Shown: positions 16,480 through 25,122 of the stretch, one piece after another
How the letters are laid out: each line of letters opens with the position of its first letter
Position numbering within the stretch: position 1 is the first letter of the stretch
Program-made: the position numbers and the translations under genes
Source: Brevibacillus reuszeri
GTDB lineage: Bacteria > Bacillota > Bacilli > Brevibacillales > Brevibacillaceae
NCBI RefSeq assembly: GCF_002897295.1
Contig: NZ_BEXF01000014.1
Coordinates: 1 to 64,000 of the forward strand
Reading direction: 5' to 3'
Length of the DNA stretch: 64,000 nt
Notes under the pieces: generated by a model
What the model was told of the DNA's origin: nothing
The model's input: the letters and a program-made list of their open reading frames with translations, nothing else
Database searches by the model: none

Positions 16480-17771
16480 TTGAACGTTATTCCCGACCAG
16501 AAATGCGTGCTATCTGGACTGAAGAAAACAAATTCAAGGCTTGGCTGGAGGTCGAAATCCTCGCATGTGAAGCATGGTCCAAGCTTGGCGTTATCCCGGA
16601 AGAAGACGTAAAAAAGCTGTGGGAAGGCGCTAGCTTTGACATTAACCGCATTTACGAAATCGAGGAGGAAACTCGCCATGACGTAGTGGCGTTTACCCGT
16701 GCGGTTTCGGAAACATTGGGCGAAGAAAAGAAATGGGTACACTACGGACTGACCTCTACAGATGTGGTGGATACAGCCCTGTCTTACCTGCTGCGCCAGG
16801 CAAACGAGATTTTGGAAAAAGACATCGAAGACTTTATCACGATTTTGGCAGACAAGGCTCGTGAGCATAAGGATACAGTATGCATGGGCAGAACCCACGG
16901 TGTACATGCCGAGCCAACGACATTTGGCTTGAAGCTCGCACTGTGGCATGAAGAAATGAAGCGCAATCTGGCTCGTTTCCAGGCTGCCAAGAAAGAAGTA
17001 GCTTTCGGTAAAATTTCTGGTGCGGTAGGTACGTATGCCAACATCGATCCGTTCGTAGAGGCTTATGTATGTGAAAAGCTTGGACTGTCTGCGGCTCCGA
17101 TCTCTACTCAAACCTTGCAGCGTGACCGTCATGCGGAATACATGGCAACACTGGCACTGATCGCGACATCCCTAGAGAAGTTTGCGACTGAAATCCGCGG
17201 TCTGCAAAAGAGCGAAATGCGCGAAGTAGAAGAAGCGTTCGCCAAAGGACAAAAAGGCTCCTCTGCAATGCCTCACAAGCGTAACCCGATCGGCAGCGAA
17301 AACATCTGCGGACTGGCTCGTGTCATCCGTGGACACATGCTTACTTCCTATGAAAATGTATCGCTCTGGCATGAGCGGGATATTTCCCACTCTTCTGCTG
17401 AGCGCGTGATTTTGCCAGATGCGACACAAGCGCTGAACTACATGCTGCGCCGCTTCATGAACATCGTGAAGAACCTGACTGTCTTCCCTGAAAACATGAA
17501 GCGCAATATGGATCGTACATTCGGTCTGATTTACTCTCAACAGGTTATGCTGAAGCTGATCGAAAAAGGCATGAGCCGCGAGCAGGCTTACGACACTGTA
17601 CAGCCGCGTGCGATGCAGGCTTGGGAAGAACAACGCTCCTTCCGTGCGATTGTAGACGAGGATGCGACGGTAAGCTCTACGCTGACCAAGGAAGAGCTGG
17701 ATGAGTGCTTTGATTATCGCTACCATTTGAAGCATGTGGATACGATTTTTAAGCGTCTTGGTTTGTTGTAA
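16476..17771 (+). CDS. purB: Adenylosuccinate lyase
   Basis: A 431-residue member of the fumarase/aspartase superfamily that acts twice in purine synthesis: SAICAR to AICAR, and adenylosuccinate to AMP. The signature GSSAMPHKRNP is at about residue 262, with the catalytic His segment GRTHGVHAEPTTFG earlier and LTSTDVVDTA near residue 90. It is the last gene of purEKB here; a terminator follows 22 bases later, so this block does not read into purC, which is 30 kb away. Confidence 0.97.
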   Translation: MIERYSRPEMRAIWTEENKFKAWLEVEILACEAWSKLGVIPEEDVKKLWEGASFDINRIYEIEEETRHDVVAFTRAVSETLGEEKKWVHYGLTSTDVVDTALSYLLRQANEILEKDIEDFITILADKAREHKDTVCMGRTHGVHAEPTTFGLKLALWHEEMKRNLARFQAAKKEVAFGKISGAVGTYANIDPFVEAYVCEKLGLSAAPISTQTLQRDRHAEYMATLALIATSLEKFATEIRGLQKSEMREVEEAFAKGQKGSSAMPHKRNPIGSENICGLARVIRGHMLTSYENVSLWHERDISHSSAERVILPDATQALNYMLRRFMNIVKNLTVFPENMKRNMDRTFGLIYSQQVMLKLIEKGMSREQAYDTVQPRAMQAWEEQRSFRAIVDEDATVSSTLTKEELDECFDYRYHLKHVDTIFKRLGLL

Positions 17772-17793
17772 TTGAATAGTCGAGTGAGATTGG

Positions 17794-17823
17794 ACGCCTC
17801 CATTTTCGTGGGGGCGTTTTTTT
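17794..17823 (+). terminator. Terminator after purB
   Basis: ACGCCTCC / GGGGGCGT stem with an 8-base loop, followed by seven T residues. It ends the purEKB transcript. Confidence 0.9.
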
Positions 17824-17906
17824 GTTTTCCTTTATCTTAACTAGTTACCAATTTAAGGGATTATCGTCTTATGTTGTAGAGGGCAGATGAACAGGGGGTA
17901 TTCGCT

Positions 17907-18614
17907 TTGAGATCTATAAGCAGTGCTCACATTCAAGTACGTGATGTTACCAAAACATATAGTGGTGATGGAGTAGGTACTACAGCGCTCGAAAACATAA
18001 ATGTAACCTTGAATAAAGGTGAAGTGACAGCTATTGTTGGTCCTTCTGGATCGGGTAAATCGACATTGTTACAAGTAATTGGCACACTGGACATTCCAAC
18101 GACCGGAACGATTCATTACGATGAAGTAGAGATAGGTACATTAAAGAGAAAACGTCTGGCTGATTTTAGATTTGATTGTATAGGTTTTATTTTTCAGCAA
18201 TTTCATTTGCTGCCGACTCTAACGGCATTGGAAAATGTTATGTCTCCCTTGTTACCACGACGAGTAGCTTATGACAAGATGAGCAGGGCAGAGGAATTAC
18301 TAGGCTGGGTAGGCCTGGAACATAAACGAACCGCATTGCCCTCCCAAATGTCTGGAGGGGAGCAGCAGCGTGTTGCAATTGCCCGCGCACTGGTTAATCA
18401 ACCATCTTGGCTTTTTGCTGACGAGCCTACAGGCAATTTGGATACGAGCAATGGGGAGATGGTTTTCCAATTACTGCGTAAGTATCAGAAAGAATATGGG
18501 AGCGGAATCGTCTTTGTCACGCACGATCAACATTTAGCGAGTCAGGCAGACAGATTGATTGAAATGCGGGATGGACGAGTCATTTCTGATGTACCCAAGG
18601 GGTGGCATGCGTGA
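17907..18614 (+). CDS. ABC transporter ATPase (MacB/LolD-type)
   Basis: A 235-residue ABC ATPase of the FtsX-partner class. Walker A GPSGSGKST is at residues 45-53, the Q-loop region is GFIFQQFHLLPTLTALENV, the signature is MSGGEQQR and Walker B is WLFADEPTGNLD. The start is a TTG at 17907 with AGGGGGT seven bases upstream. Its stop overlaps the start of the permease-peptidase fusion (GTGA), so the two form one transporter unit. Confidence 0.93.
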   Translation: MRSISSAHIQVRDVTKTYSGDGVGTTALENINVTLNKGEVTAIVGPSGSGKSTLLQVIGTLDIPTTGTIHYDEVEIGTLKRKRLADFRFDCIGFIFQQFHLLPTLTALENVMSPLLPRRVAYDKMSRAEELLGWVGLEHKRTALPSQMSGGEQQRVAIARALVNQPSWLFADEPTGNLDTSNGEMVFQLLRKYQKEYGSGIVFVTHDQHLASQADRLIEMRDGRVISDVPKGWHA

Positions 18615-21600
18615 TCCGCTTTATTTGGAATAATTGGTGGCGTCACCCTGAGCGATTTCTCCTCCTGCTAGTCGGCATGCTTATTATCAGCTCGACCCTC
18701 AGCTATTTTGTCGGTGTGACTGAGAGCAACAACGGGACGACTCAAGAGATTTTGCAAAAGCGCTGGAAGGCTGCCTATCATATCGTGGTTCGACCAGAAG
18801 GATCGCGCAGTGTGACGGAACAGGACCAGCTATTGGAGCCAAATTATTTGAGTGGGCTTTACGGAGGGATCAGTTTAAATGATTACACCTTGATCAAGAA
18901 TATGCCTGACGTTGAAGTAGCGGCTCCACTGGCTCCAGTTGGATATTCAGGGACGTCATTTTCATATGGAAAAGTAGAGAAGCCAAAAGAGCCGGGAATC
19001 TATCGCCACATTAGAGCAGCTTACAGCAACGACGGGGTACAAATTGTTCCAAGGTTTGAACGGACTTTTTACTATACTCAAGGGCTTTGGAGTATTTCCA
19101 GAGAAGAGCAGGATGCTCTCCAACGGGGTGTGCTTGAGCCATATGGAGTAGAGACGTGGATACTGGAGCTTAATGGATTCTTCGGTCAGCTACTAGTGGG
19201 CATCGATCCAGAAGCGGAGGCTCGTCTTATTGGCTTAGATCAGGCTATCGTGCCGGTAGGAAAAAGCCGTTACTTTTCCGAGCATGACAAAGCAGAGACC
19301 ACAGATTCAGGCGATGGAAGAAAGATGACAAAACTGCCTATTCTGATGAGCAGCCGGATGGATAGCGATTTCTGGTACGAAGATAGGTATGAAAGATTGA
19401 ACCTGCCGTTTTCCACCAAAGATAAGGCCGATCAGACCATGAGAGAGGTGAAGAACAAGGGGGGAGTATCATTTCTGGATCAGCAAGAGACGGTGGGAGA
19501 ACCTCTTAAATATTCTTTTGACTCCAATCAAGCACATGCGCTTTTGCTATCTAGTTTGTCAGGAATTGATAGTAAAACGGGAAAACCATTTCTCGCTTAC
19601 CAGAATAATAATCAAAGTGCAAGGATAAGTCCCGTTTTAAGCGAGAAGCCTAGTTCGCTTTTTTTTGAAAAGGTAGCCAGTCCTTATCCAGAGCGCTGGA
19701 ATTATGCTTTTAGTGTACAAGCAATTGAGCCGAAAATTCCGCAGGACGTACAAGAGCATTATTTATACACAGCAGATGATTTCCCCAACTCCTTCCGTCC
19801 CTTTCAGCTTGTAGAAAACTGGAACTGGAGTCATCTGATAGATCCATATTGGATAGGCTTTTACGATCCAGAGCGATTGGCCATTTCCAAAGACCCAATT
19901 AACGAATTACCTATGGAAACGTATCGTCCTGCAGAGGCGCGCTTGGTCTTGGACAAAGACGAGAAGCCGCTGAATCCATCTATCCCCTTGTACCCGAGCC
20001 TTAATCCGTTTGGGTTGCTTACCAGCCCGCCGTTGCTGTTGACCACAATTGACGCAGCAGCACAGCTAGTGGGGGACAAACCGATTGCATCCATTCGACT
20101 AAAGGTGAAGGGGGTGGATAGCGTCAATGAAGCTAGCCAGCAGAAGCTGGAGGAAGTGGCGAAGGAGATTGAAAAACGAACAGGGCTGATAGCTGATATA
20201 ACGCTTGGTTCTTCTCCCCAGCCTGTCCTTGTACGCGTTCCGGAAAATGGCGCTTTTCCAGAGATGGGCTGGCTGGAGCAAATTTTTGTGAAACTGGGTA
20301 CCGTTTTTACGCTGTTTCACGAGACCAAGCTAGGCTTTTCTGGCATTATGGGTATCGTTATGCTTATGGCGGCTACATACGTCTTTGCCACAAATTTGGT
20401 GACGCTTTACGCCAGAACGAGCGAATTTGGATTATTGGTGAGTATAGGATGGCGTCCTATCCATGTAGTAGGCATCATCTTTTTAGAAGCATGCATGCTC
20501 GGAGGGATGGTCACCCTCATCAGTTGGGCAATCGTAGGGGCGGTCGTTCTCCAACATAACGCCATGATTTCGCTTGGTCGTGTTTTTTTGATCGGATCTT
20601 TTGGCTTTGTCATTTACGTCCTTGCAGCGGTTCCAGCAGCTTTTATGGTTGGCAAGATTTCTCCTTTTGCCATGCTTCGGACAGGAGAGCTACAGCCAGG
20701 CACTCGCCGGATGGTTCGGGTACAAGGAATCTTTTCATTGGCACGAGGGCATTTACTTGCCAAGTTTCGTCGGAGTCTGCTCTCCATATTTGCTATGGCG
20801 GTCCCCACAGGACTACTGGTTTTTTTTGGCTTCGTCACCTTCCGTCTACAAGGAATGATGTATACGTCCTGGCTAGGTCAATTTGTCGCCGTAGAGATCG
20901 GGCAAGCGCATTACGTTGCGATGGTTCTTGCGCTGGTGATCGCGATATTGACCACAGCGGAAATTATTTGGCAAAACGTCATGGAACGCAAAGCAGAGTT
21001 GCTGCTGCTTAAAGCGATGGGGTGGCGAAACGGGGCTATTTTTCGCCTGATCCTCTGGGAAGGGCTGCTTTGCGGTTTACTGGCGGCATTCTGCGGACTA
21101 GGGCTAGGAGTTTTGGTGATTGTAGCGATGTATCAGCAGTTTCCGACGGAAGACATTTTGTTGCTCTTGAGTGCAGGATTGATTCCTATCCTGGTGGGGA
21201 TGTTGGGTGCTGCCTTTCCCGCCGTGATGGCAGTGCGGTTTCATCCTGCAGAAGGGATGCGTGGTTCTCAGAAAAACCGCAGAAAGGCAGAACGGATGCT
21301 GCGCTTGATGATGGCTGTACTCCTCATGTGTTGTATAGTTGGGGCGACTGTCAGTGCGATCCTGCTGTGGCAAACTCCTGCGTCACAACAAGAAACTGTG
21401 TCAGAGCAACCCCCAATTGTGCAGCTTGTACCATCGGGTGATGCTGCTTCTATAGAAGGAGGTTCTTCTAAGGAGGAGGCAGGACTGGGCAACCTGACCG
21501 GATTTGTTCCACAACCTATACCAGACGGCAGCAAAGCCAACTATGATCTTTCCCTGCATATGAAGCCAAACGGATCTTTCGTTGCAGAAGCGACAATCCA

Positions 21601-22795
21601 GGTGGAAAACCGTTCGGCAGATACGTGGGATTCAGTCGTGTTTTATTTCATCCCCAACGTGTTTACGAAGGAAAATAAACCCGGTTCGATAAAAGGTGAC
21701 GCCGATGTAAGAATCATAAATGTGGAGTTAAACCAGGAGCAGGCAAAGTATCACCTCACGTATGACACGCTCGAACTTCCGTTAGAGAACAAGATGGCTC
21801 CTGGGCAAAAAAAGGAGGTACGAGTCTCATACACGTTCACGGTCCCAGAAGATGGACTACGTTTTGACAAGATGGGCCAACGTTACTTTCTCGCCCAATT
21901 CTATCCGATGCTGGCGACCTACCAGAACGGATGGAGCAAGCATGACTACCGGGTAAATGGAGAGTCCTATCATACAGATCATGCAGACTTCAAACTTCGC
22001 TACGAGGTGCCGCCAGGTTATCAGGTCATTACCACTTCTGATGAGGATGGAGCGGAAGCTAAGGAGTCGGGGGAAGTAACTGTTTCAAAAGTCCGTGAGC
22101 TTTATGTGGCTGTAGTAAAAGGCGTGGATTCTCTTTCTCAAGAAGTAAATGGTGTCCAAATTCGGGTATTCGGAGAAAAGACCAACCCAAACCAATTGGA
22201 AGCAGCACTGCAGGCGGCATCGGATGCTCTTCCTTATTTCTCGAGCAAAATTGGTTTATATCCTCACAAGCAGCTAGACATTTTGGTGGATGGCCGAGTC
22301 AGCATGGAGTATCCTGGAGTGATAACGGTAGCCGCACAAGAAAATTTGGCGTCTTTAAGACAGACTATCGTTCACGAGCTCGCCCATCAATGGTTTTACG
22401 GAGTGGTGGTCAATGATTCCTACCAGGAAGGATGGCTGGACGAGGGATTTGCTGAATTGTCGAGTATGATGTTTTTCATGGATCACGACAAAATAAGCGA
22501 ACAAAAGGTGTGGGAGAGGACAAAAGCAGCTGCCCAGTTGGCGAAAGGGAAGCCCTCAAACTTGGCGTTAGACGCTTATAAAGGTGAGATATATGGAGCT
22601 TTTTATGCCGTACCATCGCTGAGACTGTGGGAGTTGATCTCAACTTATGGGGATGTATCAGATGGATGGCGCTTTTTACAGTCCTATTATGAACAGTATG
22701 CCTACAAGCAGGTCGACACCAAGGAATTTGTACGCTTCGTCACCGCCTATTTCCCTGTAAAAGAAAATTATTTTTCCGATTGGCTCAAACTGTAA
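18611..22795 (+). CDS. FtsX-type ABC permease fused to M1 metallopeptidase
   Basis: A very long (about 1394-residue) protein. After one transmembrane helix at about residues 14-34 comes a large extracytoplasmic part of some 530 residues. A permease core with about seven helices (residues 575-890), including the FtsX-like GFSGIMGIVMLMAATYVFAT block, and another helix near 910 follow. The last 420 residues are an extracytoplasmic gluzincin domain with zinc motif HELAHQWFYG near residue 1255 and EGWLDEGFAEL as the third-ligand block. Starts at GTG 18602 or 18611 are possible; 18611 has AAGGGGTGG at the right distance and the GTGA overlap. The permease might export or sense a peptide that its own peptidase cuts; this is inference. 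Confidence 0.88.
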   Translation: MIRFIWNNWWRHPERFLLLLVGMLIISSTLSYFVGVTESNNGTTQEILQKRWKAAYHIVVRPEGSRSVTEQDQLLEPNYLSGLYGGISLNDYTLIKNMPDVEVAAPLAPVGYSGTSFSYGKVEKPKEPGIYRHIRAAYSNDGVQIVPRFERTFYYTQGLWSISREEQDALQRGVLEPYGVETWILELNGFFGQLLVGIDPEAEARLIGLDQAIVPVGKSRYFSEHDKAETTDSGDGRKMTKLPILMSSRMDSDFWYEDRYERLNLPFSTKDKADQTMREVKNKGGVSFLDQQETVGEPLKYSFDSNQAHALLLSSLSGIDSKTGKPFLAYQNNNQSARISPVLSEKPSSLFFEKVASPYPERWNYAFSVQAIEPKIPQDVQEHYLYTADDFPNSFRPFQLVENWNWSHLIDPYWIGFYDPERLAISKDPINELPMETYRPAEARLVLDKDEKPLNPSIPLYPSLNPFGLLTSPPLLLTTIDAAAQLVGDKPIASIRLKVKGVDSVNEASQQKLEEVAKEIEKRTGLIADITLGSSPQPVLVRVPENGAFPEMGWLEQIFVKLGTVFTLFHETKLGFSGIMGIVMLMAATYVFATNLVTLYARTSEFGLLVSIGWRPIHVVGIIFLEACMLGGMVTLISWAIVGAVVLQHNAMISLGRVFLIGSFGFVIYVLAAVPAAFMVGKISPFAMLRTGELQPGTRRMVRVQGIFSLARGHLLAKFRRSLLSIFAMAVPTGLLVFFGFVTFRLQGMMYTSWLGQFVAVEIGQAHYVAMVLALVIAILTTAEIIWQNVMERKAELLLLKAMGWRNGAIFRLILWEGLLCGLLAAFCGLGLGVLVIVAMYQQFPTEDILLLLSAGLIPILVGMLGAAFPAVMAVRFHPAEGMRGSQKNRRKAERMLRLMMAVLLMCCIVGATVSAILLWQTPASQQETVSEQPPIVQLVPSGDAASIEGGSSKEEAGLGNLTGFVPQPIPDGSKANYDLSLHMKPNGSFVAEATIQVENRSADTWDSVVFYFIPNVFTKENKPGSIKGDADVRIINVELNQEQAKYHLTYDTLELPLENKMAPGQKKEVRVSYTFTVPEDGLRFDKMGQRYFLAQFYPMLATYQNGWSKHDYRVNGESYHTDHADFKLRYEVPPGYQVITTSDEDGAEAKESGEVTVSKVRELYVAVVKGVDSLSQEVNGVQIRVFGEKTNPNQLEAALQAASDALPYFSSKIGLYPHKQLDILVDGRVSMEYPGVITVAAQENLASLRQTIVHELAHQWFYGVVVNDSYQEGWLDEGFAELSSMMFFMDHDKISEQKVWERTKAAAQLAKGKPSNLALDAYKGEIYGAFYAVPSLRLWELISTYGDVSDGWRFLQSYYEQYAYKQVDTKEFVRFVTAYFPVKENYFSDWLKL

Positions 22796-22855
22796 CGAAA
22801 TGAAAGGCTCTCCCGTACCTATACATGCGAGAGCTTACAAGCACTCTATAAGTAC

Positions 22856-22920
22856 CTTACAAAAGTGTAAGCTTCTTGAAAGTTAACTCGATGGTTCCCT
22901 TTCTACATCCGTTTTAGAAT
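22856..22920 (+). promoter_or_regulatory. BceR-type operator and promoter of the ECF sigma gene
   Basis: CTTACA-AAAG-TGTAAG (22856-22871) is a perfect inverted repeat matching the TNACA-N4-TGTAA class of BceR-like sites. It is followed by CTTCTTGAAAGTTAACTCG and, 43 bases after the repeat, by the -10 element TAGAAT (22915-22920). The same layout occurs at 26105 and, on the other strand, at 41152. Confidence 0.72.
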
Positions 22921-22959
22921 GAAATCAACTCATACGGATCATGAAATGGGAGATCGATT

Positions 22960-23475
22960 ATGAAGACTGCACTTATATATCCAAAACTCAATCATCAGCA
23001 AATCTACGAAGAATACTCTGCCAAAATATATCGCTATTTCCGTTACCGCGTGAAAAATGTTTGGGACGTGGAGGATTTGACCACGACCGTATTTATCAAG
23101 GTATACTCCAAGCTGGAGCAGTACGATGGACGTCATCCGTTCGGAGCCTGGATTTTCCGCATTGCGCACAATTCATTGATTGATTACATGCGCAAAAAGA
23201 AAGAGTGCCCGGTGGACCAGGATACATTCGCTACGATGAAAGCGACCGATCAGCTGCCGGAAGAGTGCCTGCTGACGCAGGAGTCAACTGAAGTGCTGTG
23301 GCAAAAGGTACATACCTTGACCAAAGACCAGCGCAACGTCATTTCACTTCGTTACCTTGCTGACCTGAGAATGAACGAAATCGCTGAGATTCTGGGGAAA
23401 ACAGAAGCCTCGGTAAAAATCTTGCACTTCCGTGGAATCAAAAAGCTGCAACAAATGATGATTGCTCATGCTTAG
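22960..23475 (+). CDS. ECF-type RNA polymerase sigma factor
   Basis: A 171-residue sigma-70 family protein with only regions 2 and 4. Region 2 is seen in IYRYFRYRVKNVWDVEDLTTTVFIKVY cut around residues 23-50 and FGAWIFRIAHNSLIDYMRKK. Region 4 is LTKDQRNVISLRYLADLRMNEIAEILGKTEASVK in the C-terminal third. There is no neighbouring anti-sigma factor: the next 900 bases hold no supported gene, and the upstream gene is the permease fusion. Its promoter carries a BceR-type operator, suggesting that its amount is set by the neighbouring two-component system rather than by a cognate anti-sigma. Confidence 0.9.
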   Translation: MKTALIYPKLNHQQIYEEYSAKIYRYFRYRVKNVWDVEDLTTTVFIKVYSKLEQYDGRHPFGAWIFRIAHNSLIDYMRKKKECPVDQDTFATMKATDQLPEECLLTQESTEVLWQKVHTLTKDQRNVISLRYLADLRMNEIAEILGKTEASVKILHFRGIKKLQQMMIAHA

Positions 23476-23501
23476 GGTGGACACTAGTCCCACCCTTTTT
23501 T
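23475..23501 (+). terminator. Terminator after the ECF sigma gene
   Basis: GGGTGG / CCACCC with six T residues, starting at the sigma gene stop codon. Confidence 0.85.
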
Positions 23502-23580
23502 GCGCGAACTGCTTGAATACCTATACAACGGTTCGGGAAAAGGAATGAAAGAATACTTGATCGTGGCTTTTGGTGGAGGA

Positions 23581-23691
23581 GAGGAAAGAGGAGAAAACGC
23601 TCTAGCTTCTTGGGATACTAGCTGGAGGTGTCCGAGCCCAGCTCCGAGGATGGTATCCCAAAGAGCTCACGCTTGTTTCTCCTCTTTCCTC
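23581..23691 (+). repeat. Long structured inverted-repeat element, copy 1
   Basis: Arms GAGGAAAGAGGAGAAA (from 23581) and TTTCTCCTCTTTCCTC (to 23691) pair over 16 bases. TGGGATAC (23611-23618) pairs with GTATCCCA (23653-23660), and an inner AGCTGG/CCAGCT hairpin caps the structure. No ORF is supported. Its first half resembles the reverse strand of copy 2, so this is probably a repeated non-coding or RNA-forming element. Confidence 0.6.
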
Positions 23692-23892
23692 ATCACAAGC
23701 TTTGCTATTTGGCACGAGGCTAGCTTGCAAAGATTCTTTTTAAATATCTTTTGATTGCCACTTCAATGGAAACTGCTCAATTTCCTAAGCCTTTAAAAAT
23801 GCTTCATGGTTCTAGTTGACCAAAGCAATTCATCCGTGTTTAACAAGTTATGTCGTTCAAGCTTCGAATGTCTCTACAGCTTGCATAGGAAA

Positions 23893-24060
23893 CAGTGGGA
23901 AAGAGGGAAACACGCCCTTAAGCGTCCACCACTGAGCAATCATCTTTGGGAGGACCACTTTGGACGCGGTTTCCCTTTTTTCTCGTAAGCGGACAGTGCA
24001 CACTCCCTGCTAGAGGCCCAAGTACCTGGAGCGTTTTCCCCTGTTTCCTCCCCACCACTG
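23893..24060 (-). repeat. Long structured inverted-repeat element, copy 2
   Basis: Read on the minus strand it starts with GAGGAAACAGGGGAAAACGC and continues with TCCAGGTACTTGGGCCTCTA, close to the 5' half of copy 1. CAGTGG near 23893 pairs with CCACTG at 24060, and GCGTCCA/TGGACGC form an inner stem (23922-23967). It is larger than copy 1, with extra sequence in the middle. It lies opposite in orientation to copy 1 and carries no supported ORF. Confidence 0.55.
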
Positions 24061-24108
24061 AAACTACGAATAACAGCAAACAAAGACGCCTTTGTTCATC
24101 GGCTAAAC

Positions 24109-24373
24109 CGCGGTCGCTCATCCACGATTAGCCTCGTTCAAGGTTTTCTTACTGAATCAGAAAGCAAAGCTTCCCGGGACCTACATCCTGATTCAGCAAG
24201 AATAACCAACCTCTAAATCGCGGTAGCTCATCCTCGATTAGCCTCGATCAAGGTTTTCTTACTGAATCAGAAAGCAAACGCTTCCCGGTACCTGCATACC
24301 TGATTCAGCAAGAATAACTTACCTTTAAATCGCGGTCGCTCATCCACGATTAGCCTCGATAGAAGTTTTCTTA
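24109..24373 (+). repeat. Tandem ~111-base repeats with internal hairpins (2.4 copies)
   Basis: Units start with CGCGGT at 24109, 24219 and 24331 (periods 110 and 112); the third is truncated after about 43 bases. Each full unit holds an inverted repeat TTCTTACTGAATCAG ... CTGATTCAGCAAGAA able to form a hairpin. The last partial unit runs into the promoter region of the response regulator gene. No ORF spans the repeats. Confidence 0.8.
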
Positions 24374-24423
24374 TATAGTAGAGAGTAATAAAGAATGGAG
24401 ACTCAAAGTGGGAGGAACGATTG

Positions 24424-25122
24424 ATGTCAACCATTATGATTGTGGAAGATGATCCGAAAATTAACCAACTGCTGCAAAGTCAGTTGGAGAAATACGGTTT
24501 TCGTACTGTGAATGTGGAGCATTTTGATCGCGTCATGGACGTGTTTTTAAGTGCGCGCCCGGATCTTGTCTTGCTGGACGTGAACCTGCCCAAGTTTGAT
24601 GGGTTCTACTGGTGCCGGCAGATGCGGCAGGAATCGAAATGCCCGATCCTGTTTATCTCAGCACGTGAAAGCAAGATGGACCAGGTAATGGCACTTGAAA
24701 ACGGAGCAGATGACTATATCACGAAGCCGTTTGATTATGATGTCGTGCTTGCCAAAATCCGCAGCCAGCTGCGCCGTGCCTATGGTTTGTATGCACCTCA
24801 GGAAGGGGAGCGAACTGTAGAGGTGTCTGGTCTCAAGCTGTTTTTAGAGCGGATGGAGCTAAACATGCAGGATCAAAAAGTGGAGCTGAGCAAAAAAGAA
24901 GCACTTTTGCTGGAGGCACTGATGAATCAGTATCCGCGGGTTGTCAGTCGGGAGCGACTATTAGAAAAGCTGTGGGATGAGCAGTTTGTCGATGAAAATA
25001 CGTTGAATGTGTACATCACGCGTGTACGTGGAAAATTAAAAGATTTGGGTCTGGAGGGCGCTGTGGAGACGGTCCGTGGCTCCGGCTACCGCTTGCGGAC
25101 GATTTGGGAGGATGGGCAATGA
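24424..25122 (+). CDS. bceR: BceR-like response regulator (OmpR family)
   Basis: A 232-residue response regulator. The receiver domain has acidic residues in IVEDD, the phosphoacceptor Asp in LVLLDVNLP near residue 52 and Lys in DDYITKPF. The winged-helix DNA-binding half includes TLNVYITRVRGKLKDLG. GGGAGG lies eight bases before ATG 24424. It overlaps the kinase gene by four bases and is followed by a BceAB-type transporter, the normal order of bacitracin/lantibiotic resistance modules. Gene symbol is by context and similarity class, not by proof of substrate. Confidence 0.9.
   Translation: MSTIMIVEDDPKINQLLQSQLEKYGFRTVNVEHFDRVMDVFLSARPDLVLLDVNLPKFDGFYWCRQMRQESKCPILFISARESKMDQVMALENGADDYITKPFDYDVVLAKIRSQLRRAYGLYAPQEGERTVEVSGLKLFLERMELNMQDQKVELSKKEALLLEALMNQYPRVVSRERLLEKLWDEQFVDENTLNVYITRVRGKLKDLGLEGAVETVRGSGYRLRTIWEDGQ

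Noticed and set aside
22800..22845. Terminator after the permease-peptidase fusion
   Set aside because: GCTCTC/GAGAGC can pair, but no T run follows, so I do not call it a terminator.
24109..24373. CRISPR array
   Set aside because: The repeats are about 111 bases long, tandem without spacers and only 2.4 copies; no cas gene is near.
23476..24420. Protein-coding genes in the gap between the ECF sigma gene and bceR
   Set aside because: Short open frames exist (for example 23500-23754 and 23918-24121), but they cross palindromes and repeats, lack ribosome sites and show no family resemblance.
23476..24420. Insertion sequence remnant
   Set aside because: The long inverted repeats suggested a transposon, but no transposase fragment or target duplication was seen. 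It is recorded as a structured repeat instead.
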